Shown: positions 9,894 through 19,247, numbered from the stretch's first letter. The stretch is 64,000 nucleotides of DNA from Pelagicoccus sp. SDUM812003 (GCF_031127815.1 NZ_JARXHY010000005.1:186001-250000); one strand, 5' to 3'. Numbers and translations are program-made. The notes: a model not told the origin generated them from the sequence alone.

Positions 9894-11753
9894 CTAGATG
9901 CCTTCCCCGCCTACGCCAGCCTTCTCCTCTTCGTCGTCGCCCATGCTGAGCAGGTCGCCGCTGGGCATGTGGATGTTGGCCACCATTTCCTGAATCTCCT
10001 TGGGCGGCGGCGGCGTTACGGCGCTCACCATGAAAGTCACCACGAAGTTGATCAACATGCCGATGAACCCAATGCCTTCCGGCGTGATGCCGAAGAGATA
10101 CTGGCTCTTGGTGCCGCCAAGAAACTGGAAGTAGACGATATAGCTGATGGTGAAAACGATGCCGCACAGCATGCCCGCGATGGCCCCATGCTTGTTCACT
10201 CGCTTGGAAAAAATGCCAATCAGCAGCGTCGGGAAGAAGGACGAGGCCGCGAGACCGAAGGCGAAGGCCACGGTTTTAGCGATGAAGGCCGACGGAGGAT
10301 TGATGCCGAAATACGCCGCTACCGCCAAAGCGATGAAAGACGCGGCCCGCGCATAGTTCACCTCTTCCTTATCGGAAAGCCCGGGCTTAATGATCTTCTT
10401 CATCAAGTCGTGCGAGATCGAGGTGGATAGCACCAGCAGCAGTCCTGCCGCAGTGGAGAGAGCCGCCGCGATGCAACCCGCCATCAGCAACGCGATCACC
10501 CATTTGGGCAATCCTGCCATGTGAGGATTCGCCATCACCATGATGTCGTTGCCGAACCAGAGCTCGTTCGGGTTGGTCATGTCCTCCTTGTTGGCGAGCA
10601 AGCGCTGACCATGAACGCCTCGGAGCTGACTGATCGGAGCATCGTCTTCCGGATAGGTCGGCCCTTTCCCGATGAATACCGCGTTTGTATTCAGATCCGA
10701 CTTACCGGGTCCGAAATACTGGATTTTCCCGTCGTTGTTCTTATCCACCCAAACCATCTGTCCAGTCGATTCGAATTCCTTGAACCAGTCCGGAGCATCG
10801 ACGTAGGAAGCGTTGTGCAAGGTGGTGATCAAATTCACTCGAGCGAAGGAACCGATAGTCGGGGCGGTCAGGTAGATCACCGCGATGAAGGCCAAAGTCC
10901 AGCAGGCTGACTTGCGCACGGAAGCGACGTTCTTGACGGTGAAAAAGCGCACGATCACATGCGGCAGACCAGCCGTACCGCACATCAAGGCCGCGGTGAT
11001 GCAGAACATGTTTACCTTGTCCAGACTTCCGGAGGTGAACTCGCTGAACCCAAGCTCCGTATTGATATTGTTGAGCTTCTGCAAAAACGGTATTGTTGGC
11101 TCCACTACAGTGAAATCGCCAATCAAACCGAGCTGCGGTATCACATGGTTGGTCAACGCGATGGCGATGAAGACCGCTGGTATAGTATAGGCGAAGGCCA
11201 TCACGCAGTACTGGGCGACCTGCGTGTAGGTGATGCCTTTCATGCCGCCAAGGCCTGCGTAGAGAAACACGATGCTCGCCCCCACCAGCACTCCCGACTG
11301 GATGCGGATGCCGAAGAGCTGGGAAAACACCACGCCCACCCCACGCATCTGGCCCATGATGTACGTCATGCAAATGAAGATGGCGCAAACCACCGCCACG
11401 CCACGGGCAACTCTGGAGTAGTAGCGGTCCCCGATGAAGTCTGGCACCGTCGGCTTGCCGAACTTGCGCAGGTACGGGACCATCAACACCGTCAGCAATA
11501 CGAAACCGCCCGTCCATCCCATCAAGAAGCGGGAGGCGTCGTAGCCGCTGATGGCCACCGTGCCCGCCATGGAGATGAAGGTCGCCGCCGACATCCAGTC
11601 CGCCGCGGTCGCCATACCGTTCGCGAAGGGCGAGACGCCTCCGCCTGCGGTGTAGTATTCCTTGGTCGAAGAAGCCCGCGAAGTGACGGCGATGAAGATG
11701 TAGATGCCAAAGCTGGCCCCGATGAAGAGAAAATTGTATACGTCCTGTGACAT
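9894..11753 (-). CDS. Sodium:solute symporter, large subunit (VC_2705-type SSS family)
   Basis: A 619-residue multispanning transporter. The N-terminal half is typical of the acetate/sodium symporter branch ([25 protein letters not shown] near residues 36-60, [13 protein letters not shown] near 106-118). A hydrophilic insert of about 100 residues lies near 310-420 and contains [10 protein letters not shown], an EF-hand-like loop. This architecture plus the adjacent DUF4212 gene identifies the two-component subfamily first annotated from Vibrio VC_2705. The substrate is not established; acetate or other short carboxylates are guesses from ActP similarity. The gene starts 10 bp after the small-subunit stop, and the two surely share a transcript ending at the terminator at 9835-9863. 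Confidence 0.86.
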   Translation of the reverse strand: MSQDVYNFLFIGASFGIYIFIAVTSRASSTKEYYTAGGGVSPFANGMATAADWMSAATFISMAGTVAISGYDASRFLMGWTGGFVLLTVLMVPYLRKFGKPTVPDFIGDRYYSRVARGVAVVCAIFICMTYIMGQMRGVGVVFSQLFGIRIQSGVLVGASIVFLYAGLGGMKGITYTQVAQYCVMAFAYTIPAVFIAIALTNHVIPQLGLIGDFTVVEPTIPFLQKLNNINTELGFSEFTSGSLDKVNMFCITAALMCGTAGLPHVIVRFFTVKNVASVRKSACWTLAFIAVIYLTAPTIGSFARVNLITTLHNASYVDAPDWFKEFESTGQMVWVDKNNDGKIQYFGPGKSDLNTNAVFIGKGPTYPEDDAPISQLRGVHGQRLLANKEDMTNPNELWFGNDIMVMANPHMAGLPKWVIALLMAGCIAAALSTAAGLLLVLSTSISHDLMKKIIKPGLSDKEEVNYARAASFIALAVAAYFGINPPSAFIAKTVAFAFGLAASSFFPTLLIGIFSKRVNKHGAIAGMLCGIVFTISYIVYFQFLGGTKSQYLFGITPEGIGFIGMLINFVVTFMVSAVTPPPPKEIQEMVANIHMPSGDLLSMGDDEEEKAGVGGEGI

Positions 11754-11763
11754 AAGCGGATCC

Positions 11764-12087
11764 TTAGACTTTTTCGATCGGACGATACTTGCGATCCAGA
11801 CGCTTCATCCAAACCGCGTAAACGATGAGCAAGAGCACGAAACAAATGATGGATCCTTGCTGAGCCATCCAAAATCCGAAGGGAGCGTTTCCGACGGAAG
11901 GGGCATGCTCGTCTAGCCAATCGCGAAACAGGATGCCGCAGCCATAGCTGACCAGAAACCAGAATGGCAGAAGGCAGAAAATCACATTCAGACTCGCGCG
12001 AAAGTAGGCCCGCTGATTGCGGACTTCTTCGCTGAGAGTGGACGCGGCACGGCTTTGGCCGTCACCAGCAGAGGTGGGATCACTCAT
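11764..12087 (-). CDS. DUF4212 symporter small subunit
   Basis: About 107 residues from the ATG at 12087. The frame continues to an ATG at 12150, but the extra 21 residues look unstructured. The protein has a polar N-terminus, then two hydrophobic helices (around [18 protein letters not shown] and [15 protein letters not shown]), and ends in the basic tail [13 protein letters not shown]. That two-helix plan with an ARQxxYxxxN-like entry (here RAYFRASLN) is typical of DUF4212 proteins encoded directly before VC_2705-type symporters. Presumed role: an accessory helix pair of the transporter. The first gene of the operon. Confidence 0.82.
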   Translation of the reverse strand: MSDPTSAGDGQSRAASTLSEEVRNQRAYFRASLNVIFCLLPFWFLVSYGCGILFRDWLDEHAPSVGNAPFGFWMAQQGSIICFVLLLIVYAVWMKRLDRKYRPIEKV

Positions 12088-12291
12088 AGGGCAGATACAG
12101 TTGGTAGGGGCAATTAGGCAAGGAGGGGAAGCTTCCAGTGAACCCATCAAACCTGAGCCAGCAAGGGAAAAGTCTCATCCCCTTCCCCGCTTTGTGGATA
12201 CGCCTCCCACTCAGTAATCGTTGCGCTCCAGCGCCCTCCAGACATCACCGTTGCTTATGAGCATGACTCAAACGCTCCGCGGTCCGATATG

Positions 12292-12323
12292 AAAAAAGGA
12301 GAGACCCGCGGGACTCTCCTTTT
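12292..12323 (-). terminator. Terminator downstream of the 645-residue protein gene
   Basis: GGAGAG-A-CCCGCGGG-A-CTCTCC (12298-12319) forms a strong self-complementary hairpin. On the minus strand it is followed by TTTTTT. On the plus strand it is followed by TTTT, so it could stop both directions. It lies about 30 bp after the stop of the gene ending at 12352. Confidence 0.82.
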
Positions 12324-12351
12324 GCTGTATCGAAATTTATGTGACGCGTGA

Positions 12352-14289
12352 CTACGCCTTTTCCGGCTGCTTCGGCTCCTCCGGTTCATCGTCGCTTGAC
12401 GATGCCTCGGGCGCTTCGGCCGCCTTCTCTTCCGGTTTCGCTTCACCAGGAGCGGCTTCTGGGGCGGCTTCAGCTGGAGAGGTCGACGTTTCGTCGGTCG
12501 CAGGTGGTTCCGAGGGGCTGGCAGTTTCTTGCTTGGCCTCGGGTTCCGCAGGGCTGGCGGTTTCTTGCTCGGCCGCTGGTTCCGCAGGCTCGACCGGCGG
12601 CGCATCCGCAGCCAGAGCCGCTACTTCCTCCGAAATCTCGGCGGCCACCTTCGGGCTTTCTTCAGCTGGTTTCGCTTCGGGAGCGTCCGCGCTCGCTGCG
12701 GCCTCCGGAGCCTCAGGACTGGGCTCGGCAGGCGAATCGTCGCTGGTCGAACGCTCGTCCGGCTTCGCAGCTGCCTCCGGCTTGGAAGCCGGAGCCGCCG
12801 ATGCGCCCTCCTTGTTCTTGGAAGGCTTGGCAGACGATTTCGCGGAGGCGTTCCCGGTTTCGAGAACGGGTTGCACGAAAAGCGAGTCGTCTTCGAAATG
12901 GCTTACGTAGCCATCGGCGATCAGCCAGTGCAGATCGCGCTGCAAACGCTTCTCGTCGAACGCCACTTCGCTGTGCTCCGCCGCCATCCATTCCTGGTAC
13001 GCGGGGGCCAGCTCCTTGGCCTTGATCATCTGGTTCTTCTCCAGAAAGGCGATGAGACGATCGAGCTCAGGCGACATCACCTGACCAGGGCTGCGGAAAT
13101 TGCGCTTGGTGGAGCAGACGTAGGTAACTCCTTTGGAGCCCTTCTTATAGATGCTGAACTTCTCGCGACGCATGCGGCCACGAATGGCGTTAGCGGTGTC
13201 CAATGGAAATCTCAGCTGTCGCTGGCGTTCGCCTTCCATCGCCTTGAACGCCTCGGAATCCTTGAACGCCTCGAGCACGGTACCCGTCACCCGGGCGTAG
13301 TTGACCTGCTTGACTACCTTGGCACGGAGCGAGGTCCTCAGGTAGCCAACCGCGTCCTCCAACGAATCGAAACTCTGCGGAGCGGCGCCCTCTTCGACTT
13401 CCTTGGCCGTGTAGCGCGTCGCGGTCTTCTGGCTTTCCAGCCATTGGTTGACCACTTCCTCCTCGCGCACGGTTTCCACCGAGGTCTGCAGCTTCTCGAA
13501 ATCCATGTTCGGCAAGCGCGTGCGGTGGTGGTTGCGAAGGGTTTCCTGATACTTGTGGTAATTGGGCGGACCCAGCAGCTCCTTGGTGAAAGGGCAGCGG
13601 CTGACGAAGGTGAAGTTGCCCGAAGGCGGCTCCACCTCGATCTGCTCTACATTGAAATACTTGTCGGCGTGGTGGGCCACCGAATGAGAGATCGCTTCCT
13701 CCTCCGTCACGAAAGGCATGTTGTCAGCCAAGGCGATGAACACCTTCTCCGGCTTTTCGCCCTTTTCCGCCTTGCGGGTGATGCTGGCGATGAAGCGGTC
13801 CGGCTTCTCCATGAAGAGCTTCGCCACGTGGAAAAGCTCGTAGGTGGTGTGATTTGCCCGCATGGCCTTGATGATGGCAGAGAAGCAGTTGTCCTCCGGA
13901 TAAAAGCACACGTCGAAGACCTGGCTTTCATAGGGCTGGAAAACCGGCTTGCCACGGCCATGTCCCTGTTCGCGCTGGAAACGACGGCCGCCGCCTCCAC
14001 CTTGACCTTCACGACGCCCGACCTGGGCCGCGTCGGATTCAGCTGGGGCGTCGCCGCGCGGACCGCGAGCGGGCCGACGGTCTCGCCGAGCTGGAGCTCC
14101 CCCTTTGCGACGATCAGGACGATCTCCACCGCGAGGGCCACCACGTCCCGGCTTGCCGGAGCCAGCAGTTCGAGAGGATTTTGAGGCTTCCGTCCACTGA
14201 GTACCGAAGCTGAAGCTAGAGAGGGAGGAGAGGTCGACGGACTTTTCAGCCTCGTCTTTATTTGGTTCCTGGGAACTGGAATCGGGCAT
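12352..14289 (-). CDS. Uncharacterised 645-residue protein with disordered basic N-terminus and Ala/Glu/Pro-rich C-terminus
   Basis: Not assigned to a named family by me. Residues about 30-115 are Gly/Arg-rich with RGG-like clusters (GKPGRGGPRGGDRPDRRKGG), as in RNA-binding tails. A folded core (about 115-485) contains YESQVFDVCFYPEDNCF, KKGSKGVTYVCSTKR and a helical segment resembling a winged-helix (LDRLIAFLEKNQMIKAKEL...RLQRDLHWLIADGYV). The last 160 residues are low-complexity Ala/Glu/Pro/Ser repeats (PAEPEAKQETASP type). There is no signal peptide and no membrane segment. I infer a cytoplasmic nucleic-acid-associated protein; no function is shown. It is monocistronic with its own terminator. 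Confidence 0.85.
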   Translation of the reverse strand: MPDSSSQEPNKDEAEKSVDLSSLSSFSFGTQWTEASKSSRTAGSGKPGRGGPRGGDRPDRRKGGAPARRDRRPARGPRGDAPAESDAAQVGRREGQGGGGGRRFQREQGHGRGKPVFQPYESQVFDVCFYPEDNCFSAIIKAMRANHTTYELFHVAKLFMEKPDRFIASITRKAEKGEKPEKVFIALADNMPFVTEEEAISHSVAHHADKYFNVEQIEVEPPSGNFTFVSRCPFTKELLGPPNYHKYQETLRNHHRTRLPNMDFEKLQTSVETVREEEVVNQWLESQKTATRYTAKEVEEGAAPQSFDSLEDAVGYLRTSLRAKVVKQVNYARVTGTVLEAFKDSEAFKAMEGERQRQLRFPLDTANAIRGRMRREKFSIYKKGSKGVTYVCSTKRNFRSPGQVMSPELDRLIAFLEKNQMIKAKELAPAYQEWMAAEHSEVAFDEKRLQRDLHWLIADGYVSHFEDDSLFVQPVLETGNASAKSSAKPSKNKEGASAAPASKPEAAAKPDERSTSDDSPAEPSPEAPEAAASADAPEAKPAEESPKVAAEISEEVAALAADAPPVEPAEPAAEQETASPAEPEAKQETASPSEPPATDETSTSPAEAAPEAAPGEAKPEEKAAEAPEASSSDDEPEEPKQPEKA

Positions 14290-14503
14290 GCGAACTGTGG
14301 AAAAGGCGCCGGCGACTCGGCCAACATCCTGTGGTTTATGGTTTGAACAAAGCTAAGTCTCTACAATTCAGGGGAAAAGTGATCGAGTATTAACTGCGTT
14401 GCTGGTCGAGAATCAATCCTATACGCAGAAAACTGAAATTTGTTCATTTTGGCGCTTTACAAAGCCCCAAAAGTTTCCATTTCTTTGCGACCTCAATCAC
14501 ATT

Positions 14504-14588
14504 GCTCAGGTGGTGGAATTGGTAGACACGTACGCTTGAGGGGCGTATGCCGCAAGGCGTGGAGGTTCGAGTCCTCTTCTGAGCACCA
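14504..14588 (+). tRNA. tRNA-Leu (anticodon GAG)
   Basis: An 85-nt tRNA with encoded CCA. The acceptor stem GCTCAGG pairs with TCTGAGC. The D-arm contains GGTGGAATTGGTAGAC. The anticodon loop CTTGAGG gives anticodon GAG (reads CUC/CUU). The long variable arm is typical of class II leucine tRNAs, and the T-arm is GGTTCGAGTCC. It is followed by a hairpin and an intrinsic terminator. Confidence 0.97.
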
Positions 14589-14589
14589 A

Positions 14590-14642
14590 CTCTTTGACCT
14601 TCAAAGAGCGCACGAAATCAGCTCCGTTACGGAGCTTTTTTT
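14590..14642 (+). terminator. Tandem hairpins ending tRNA-Leu transcription
   Basis: A first hairpin CTCTTTG/CAAAGAG at 14590-14608 lies directly behind the tRNA. The second, AGCTCCG-TTA-CGGAGCT at 14620-14636, is followed by seven T residues and is a classical intrinsic terminator. Confidence 0.85.
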
Positions 14643-14810
14643 GTGCCAATTTCCGTCGAGTAAAATAAAGCGCCGATGGTCGGAACGGGGTATTCGGGAA
14701 ACAGATACCCAAGGCGACCGCAGATCGAAGCGAGCCCGCCGAGATCGCCTTGGGCACCCTGCGTCCAAAACCCGAATGAACGAGTCCCGAGCGCGGCTTT
14801 TGAGCGAAAA

Positions 14811-15791
14811 CTAGTTCACCTTGACGACCACACGCCCTCGCACCTGCCCATCGAGCATCCGAGGAGCGGTCTCGATCAAACGGTCGAACTCAATCTCCGT
14901 CACAACCTGCTCCAGCTTCTCCATATCCAATTCTCGCGCCAAGCGTTGCCAGGCGATGTACCGCCGCTCCCTTTCGCACATCACGCTATCCACCCCGACC
15001 AGCGTCACGCCGCGCAGGATAAAAGGAGCCACTGATGTCGGAAGATCCATACCGCCCGCCAGGCCGCAAGCCGCCACCACGCCCCCGTATTTCATTTCCG
15101 ACAATACGTTGGCAAGCACCGAGGATCCCACTACATCGATAGCCCCAGCCCATTTCTCCTTGGAAAGAGGTCGAGCTTGCTTGGCGTACTCGGCTCGGTC
15201 GATCACCGAGCTCGCTCCGAGCATCCTCAAATAATCCGCTTCCTCGGTCCGACCCGATACAGCGCTAACGCTGTATCCATTTTTCGCTAGCAACGCGGTG
15301 GCAACGCTCCCCACCCCACCTGCGGCTCCAGTCACCAGCACGTCGCCATCCTCCGGCTTCAAACCGCTTCTTTCCAGAGCCATCACGCAGAGCATGGCCG
15401 TCAAGCCCGCCGTACCGATCGACATGGCCTGGCGCAGACTCATCCCTTCCGGCAGCGGAACCAGCCAATTTCCATCCACGCGGGCCTTCGAGCTGTAGCC
15501 GCCCCAATGCGTCTCTCCCACTCCCCAGCCAGTCAGGATCACCTTGTCTCCCGGACGCAGCGAGGGATTTCCGCTACGCTCGACGACACCTGCGAAATCG
15601 ATGCCCGGCACCATCGGGAAACGCCTCACCACCGGAGCCTTTCCAGTGAGCGCGAGCGCATCTTTATAATTGAGCGTCGTCCACTCCACCCTCACCACGA
15701 CGTCGCCCTCGGGCAGATCGCTCTCGCTCAACTGGGCGAACGAGACTGCCTGCCCCGAATCGCTCTTATCAATTCTGATCGCTTCAAACAT
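14811..15791 (-). CDS. acuI: Acrylyl-CoA reductase family (YhdH/AcuI) NADPH oxidoreductase
   Basis: A 326-residue zinc-independent medium-chain dehydrogenase. The sequence follows E. coli YhdH/AcuI closely: SLNYKDAL-type motif (here [23 protein letters not shown]), [21 protein letters not shown] and the nucleotide-binding loop [10 protein letters not shown] near residues 155-164. The characterised members reduce acrylyl-CoA to propionyl-CoA with NADPH and protect against toxic acrylate, for example from DMSP breakdown. It is cytoplasmic. It begins 7 bp after the stop of the TetR gene on the same strand, forming a TetR-acuI pair controlled from the palindrome at 16458-16471. Other quinone/enal substrates remain possible. 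Confidence 0.9.
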   Translation of the reverse strand: MFEAIRIDKSDSGQAVSFAQLSESDLPEGDVVVRVEWTTLNYKDALALTGKAPVVRRFPMVPGIDFAGVVERSGNPSLRPGDKVILTGWGVGETHWGGYSSKARVDGNWLVPLPEGMSLRQAMSIGTAGLTAMLCVMALERSGLKPEDGDVLVTGAAGGVGSVATALLAKNGYSVSAVSGRTEEADYLRMLGASSVIDRAEYAKQARPLSKEKWAGAIDVVGSSVLANVLSEMKYGGVVAACGLAGGMDLPTSVAPFILRGVTLVGVDSVMCERERRYIAWQRLARELDMEKLEQVVTEIEFDRLIETAPRMLDGQVRGRVVVKVN

Positions 15792-15798
15792 GATTTCA

Positions 15799-16452
15799 TT
15801 ATCCTCGTTTTGGATTTATCAAATCGAAAAAGCTCTGGGCGAAGGCTTCCAAAGGCTGGGCGCATCGCTCCAGCTTCGCCCGCAACACCGCCCCTTCCCA
15901 GCCGATCCAAAAGAATCGAGCCATGCGTTCCGTATCCACGCTTCCCGATACGGATCCCTCCGACTGTCCCTCGCTAAGACACTTGGCGGTCCGGCGTTCC
16001 CAATCCGCGATCGTGGCCACCAGCTTCGCTCGAAACGGCTCCGGCAAAGCGTTCATCTCCTGCCCTAGGTTTCCTACCAGGCATCCCCTGCGAAATCCGT
16101 ATTTGGACATGCCCGACGCCGCTTCGTCGACGAAGGCCCGCAGCCGTTGCGGGGCGCTCCGGCTTTCGTCCTGAAAGCAGCGGTCAAGCTTGCGACAGAA
16201 ATACCCGCTGTACGCTTCGATCAACTGAAGCCCGAAATCCTCCTTGTCGCGAAAGTAGTGGTAGAAAGCGCCCTTCGGCACGCCCGCTTCCCGCAGCACC
16301 GCATTCAGGCCGGTAGGCGAGTAGCCCTTCTCAGTCAAATAAGCCAATCCCACGCGAACGAGCCGATTTCTCGCTTCCGATTCTTCAGGCCGCCGGGCCG
16401 GCCGACCTCTCCCACGCTTCGCTTTCGCCTCTTGCTGATCCAATGGATTCAT
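15799..16452 (-). CDS. TetR-family repressor (AcuR/NemR-like)
   Basis: A 217-residue regulator with a very basic N-terminal tail, then a TetR helix-turn-helix (about residues 28-75). Its recognition region reads [27 protein letters not shown]. The C-terminal ligand domain contains [11 protein letters not shown] near residues 120-130, the motif where NemR- and AcuR-type sensors carry a reactive cysteine. It is co-transcribed with acuI, and an operator-like palindrome lies 5 bp upstream of its ATG. I infer an electrophile or acrylate sensor that represses its own operon. Confidence 0.88.
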   Translation of the reverse strand: MNPLDQQEAKAKRGRGRPARRPEESEARNRLVRVGLAYLTEKGYSPTGLNAVLREAGVPKGAFYHYFRDKEDFGLQLIEAYSGYFCRKLDRCFQDESRSAPQRLRAFVDEAASGMSKYGFRRGCLVGNLGQEMNALPEPFRAKLVATIADWERRTAKCLSEGQSEGSVSGSVDTERMARFFWIGWEGAVLRAKLERCAQPLEAFAQSFFDLINPKRG

Positions 16453-16457
16453 TTTCT

Positions 16458-16471
16458 AGACCGTACGGTCT
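16458..16471. promoter_or_regulatory. Palindromic operator AGACCGTACGGTCT
   Basis: A perfect 14-bp palindrome immediately upstream of the TetR start codon. Its outer half-sites (TAGACC...GGTCT) equal the core of the E. coli NemR box, TAGACC-N4-GGTCTA. The position is right for autorepression of the tetR-acuI operon. Confidence 0.75.
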
Positions 16472-16836
16472 GTTATTTACAAGCGAGGTCCTCCATGCAA
16501 GTCAAGACCTGAGGGAACGTTTCTCGCCTTTCAGCTGGCTCGCTGACCAGGCGGGCGCCTCCATTTCGCGCTGCGGCTCGACTTTTCCTACACAGATATA
16601 GGAGATGAAAAACCGGGATGCCCATCGAGTGGCGGTTCGCTCGCCATGCTCCAAGAAAGGGTATGTATTCTTTTTCCTGATACATTGACACTATGTCCCT
16701 TACGCCTTGATCAGGCCATCCCCCACCGACGGTCGATCGCGGTCCCCATGGGGCTTCGTCACACTACCGTCGCTTTCGTCATTGTATTGACACATAAATA
16801 CACCCATACATTGTCGGTGATCGTATTCACTGAACA
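16472..16836. other. Divergent intergenic region, tetR / kinase-like gene
   Basis: About 365 bp with no supportable gene. TTGACA-like strings occur at about 16684 and 16790, but neither has a good -10 at the right distance. The short open frame on the plus strand here (ending 16840) has no coding signature. Confidence 0.4.
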
Positions 16837-17601
16837 ATGATCCGTCGCCTCATCGCTCCATCCTTCGACCCCGCCTGGAGCGCCTGGATGGATTCATTGC
16901 CGGTAAGATGCGACGAGGCTGGCCCTGAGCAGCGGCTTCCGGGCGGACGAAACGAACTCCTCCTATTCGAGAACCAAGGGCGCTTGGTAGTGGTGAAGCG
17001 CTTTCGGAATCGTGGCGCTTGGAAAAAGATCGCCTATCGCATCTCGTCGAGCAAGGCCCGCCGTTCCTACGAGCATTCGCTGCGCTTGATTGAAGCAGGG
17101 CTCCACAGTCCAACTCCCATCGGATGGCTGGAGGTATGGCGCGGGCCTTGGCTTCACCAGAGCTTCTATGTCTGCGACTTTCTTGAGTTCGCCCACGACG
17201 CCTCCTCCTTGCAGGACCCGGAACTGCCAAACCGAATCGAAAAAGCAGACCTTCTCGGACGAAACCTGGCTCGACTGCATGAATCGGGCATCGCCCATTT
17301 GGACCTCAATTCCGGCAACCTCCTCTTTAGCCAAAGCTCAGTTGGAGAGTGGAAAATCCACATCATCGACAACAACCGCATGCGCTTTGGCCCCATCTCC
17401 CCAAAACTGGCCTGCTCTCTCATCGCGAGGGCCAGTCTGCAAGACGACATCCTCGATATCGCCCTGAACACATATGCCCAACAACGATCCTACCCCTGCG
17501 ACAGCTTCAGAGCTCGCTACCTTGCCACACGCTCGTGCTTTCTCCTCAAACGGCGAATCCGCGACGCCACCCGACCTTGGCGAAAGCGCATCGGTCTGTA
17601 G
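16837..17601 (+). CDS. Lipopolysaccharide-kinase-like (WaaP/InaA/Kdo-kinase fold) protein
   Basis: A 254-residue cytoplasmic protein with a protein-kinase-like fold. VVVKRF carries the probable ATP lysine (Lys54). HLDLNSGNLLF gives the catalytic loop Asp156 and Asn161. IIDNNRMRF gives the metal-binding Asp178, the DFG equivalent. The residues are intact, so it is likely active. Kinases of this type phosphorylate Kdo or heptose in LPS core. The substrate here is unknown. It is followed after 73 bp by a membrane-anchored glycosidase-like protein, suggesting a joint role in the cell envelope. The basic C-terminus (LLKRRIRDATRPWRKR) may contact the membrane. Confidence 0.75.
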   Translation: MIRRLIAPSFDPAWSAWMDSLPVRCDEAGPEQRLPGGRNELLLFENQGRLVVVKRFRNRGAWKKIAYRISSSKARRSYEHSLRLIEAGLHSPTPIGWLEVWRGPWLHQSFYVCDFLEFAHDASSLQDPELPNRIEKADLLGRNLARLHESGIAHLDLNSGNLLFSQSSVGEWKIHIIDNNRMRFGPISPKLACSLIARASLQDDILDIALNTYAQQRSYPCDSFRARYLATRSCFLLKRRIRDATRPWRKRIGL

Positions 17602-17674
17602 CGACTCCTTCGCCGAAATCCCATGGGATCACCATAGCGAACAGCCTTACCCCATCCGCCATCGAAGAGGAATT

Positions 17675-18694
17675 TTGACGCGGTTGCGGTACGCTTGGCT
17701 CGACTACCTGAAAACCGGCCTGCTCGCTCTCCTATTCCTGCCCCTCATCGCTATCACGCAACTGGGGCTCACCAGCGGATACCGCCCACGGTCCTGGATT
17801 CGCCCTCGTCAGGAACCCGCCGACTTCGCCGGACTTGCCGTCGCCCTGCACTCCTGCGACGGTCCTCGACTGGCCGAGGAGATCAACGAGCTCGGAGTGC
17901 GTCGCATCCTCCTTCGCATTCCCACCTGGGAGCTCGACCGGCTGGACGAGTACCTCGCCTTCATGGATGCCATACCCGACTGCCACATCGTGGTTTGCAT
18001 CATGCAGAATCGCTCCGACGTCACCGAGCTCGATCGCTGGCGCCGCCAGCTGCGAACCATCATAGAAGCGTGCTGGCCGCGCGTGACCGAGTTTCAGATC
18101 GGTCAGGGCTCGAACCGCTCCAAATGGGGATTTTTCAGCACCGAAGAGTACCTTCGCTTCGCAAGCGTGGCGGAGGAGCTACGCTCCGACTTCCCTGAAA
18201 TCGCCTTCGTCGGTCCAGGCACGCTGGACTTCGAAACCATGCCCCTTCTCCGGGCTCTCGTTCACGGCTACCCGATCCGATGGGACGCCGTCGGCTGCGC
18301 CCTCTACATCGATCGACGAGGGTCTCCCTCGGGTCGCCAACTTCTCTTCTTCAACCTCCGCCAAAAGATCCTGCACTTCGCTTCCTGCGTACGCCTCGCG
18401 AATAAAGCCGAGCGACGCTTCTGGATCACCGAAGTCAACTGGCCGCTCGAAAACCAAGGTCCCTACTCGCCAACCGGAGAAGAGGATTGCATCAGCGAAG
18501 AGGCGACAGCTGCGTATTTGACCGAATACTACAAAACGGCAATGGATACCGGCCTGGTAGAGCGCGTCTATTGGTGGCAGCTGGTATCGAAGGGCTTCGG
18601 TCTGATCGACGTCGAAGACGACGGCTCCCTGCGCCGCAGACCCGCCTACTACGCTTTCAAGGCCCTTCTCGAAGAAGAGAACGCGCGAACGTAA
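17675..18694 (+). CDS. Membrane-anchored glycoside-hydrolase-like (clan GH-A-like) protein
   Basis: About 339 residues from a TTG at 17675, which has a good GAGGA five bases upstream. The frame is open to an ATG at 17474, but that would overlap the kinase gene by 128 bp. One transmembrane helix (about residues 12-33) is followed by a TIM-barrel-like domain: GVRRILLRIPTWELDRLDEY, FQIGQGSNRSKWGFFS, and WITEVNWPLENQG near the C-terminus. The last resembles the nucleophile strand of GH39/GH5-type enzymes. The position where such enzymes have the acid/base NE pair reads GQGSN, so hydrolase activity is uncertain. It probably lies on the outer face of the inner membrane. Paired with the kinase-like gene. 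Confidence 0.68.
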   Translation: MTRLRYAWLDYLKTGLLALLFLPLIAITQLGLTSGYRPRSWIRPRQEPADFAGLAVALHSCDGPRLAEEINELGVRRILLRIPTWELDRLDEYLAFMDAIPDCHIVVCIMQNRSDVTELDRWRRQLRTIIEACWPRVTEFQIGQGSNRSKWGFFSTEEYLRFASVAEELRSDFPEIAFVGPGTLDFETMPLLRALVHGYPIRWDAVGCALYIDRRGSPSGRQLLFFNLRQKILHFASCVRLANKAERRFWITEVNWPLENQGPYSPTGEEDCISEEATAAYLTEYYKTAMDTGLVERVYWWQLVSKGFGLIDVEDDGSLRRRPAYYAFKALLEEENART

Positions 18695-18781
18695 CAAGCA
18701 AAATCGCGAGCTAAATCCCGCGCTGCCCTCGCGCAGAAAAAAAAGAGGCTGCCTTCGGAGCACGCTTTTACATTTTACCAT

Positions 18782-18793
18782 ATAGTTAACTAT
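18782..18793. promoter_or_regulatory. Palindrome ATAGTTAACTAT, candidate ArsR-family operator
   Basis: A perfect 12-bp palindrome about 70 bp before the ArsR-type gene. A TTGACA begins at its last base (18793-18798), so a bound repressor would cover a -35 element. A GGTTAA half-like string occurs at 18824. ArsR-type repressors commonly autoregulate through such AT-rich dyads. Confidence 0.55.
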
Positions 18794-18860
18794 TGACAGG
18801 CGTAGGGTTTCATTTCACCTTTTGGTTAATTCTGAAACATCGATCAGACTTGCAGGCCCT

Positions 18861-19247
18861 ATGCCACGAACGACCAAAGAAGAGAACCGGAGCGAAACGC
18901 TTCGAGACAAAGTATTCCAGGCGCTGTCCGATCCGACGCGCCGCTCGATCTTGTCTCAAATCGCTCGGTGCGATCTGACTGTCGCGGAACTCAGAGAGCC
19001 CTATTCCCTGTCCGCCCCCGCCATATCCAAGCACTTGAAGGTGCTGGAATCCGCCAGCCTCATCGAGCGTGTAAAGGACGGGAAGCAGCGTAGGTTCAAA
19101 CTGAATACCGAACCGCTGCGCGATGCCAAGACAGTCATCGATCAACTCGCCTCGTTCTGGAGCGAACGCCTAAGCCATTTGCAATCGTTTCTCGATACGG
19201 AAGCGAAACGCCAAACCAAGAAAAACAACCAAACCAAAAGACCATGA
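18861..19247 (+). CDS. ArsR-family winged-helix regulator
   Basis: 128 residues from the ATG at 18861; an in-frame TTG at 18822 adds 13 unlikely residues. The winged-helix domain is clear: ALSDPTRRSILSQIA, then the recognition helix LSAPAISKHLKVLESASLIERVKDGKQRRFKL. The metal-binding ELCVCDL motif of ArsR/SmtB metal sensors is replaced by RCDLTVAEL. This is the non-metal subgroup usually encoded next to an AHSA1/SRPBCC protein, as here. The C-terminus is a Lys/Gln/Asn-rich tail. The stop overlaps the next start by 4 bp, so translation is coupled. Probably autoregulated at 18782-18793. Confidence 0.9.
   Translation: MPRTTKEENRSETLRDKVFQALSDPTRRSILSQIARCDLTVAELREPYSLSAPAISKHLKVLESASLIERVKDGKQRRFKLNTEPLRDAKTVIDQLASFWSERLSHLQSFLDTEAKRQTKKNNQTKRP

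Noticed and set aside
12529-14184. 551-codon plus-strand frame opposite the 645-residue protein
   Set aside because: Arg/Leu/Val-rich antisense translation without domains. The minus-strand frame has start, folded core and terminator.
14440-14814. Open frames running through tRNA-Leu
   Set aside because: They translate the tRNA and its terminator; no protein features.
16646-16840. 65-codon frame before the kinase-like gene
   Set aside because: No ribosome-binding site, no motif, and its codon use does not resemble the neighbouring genes.
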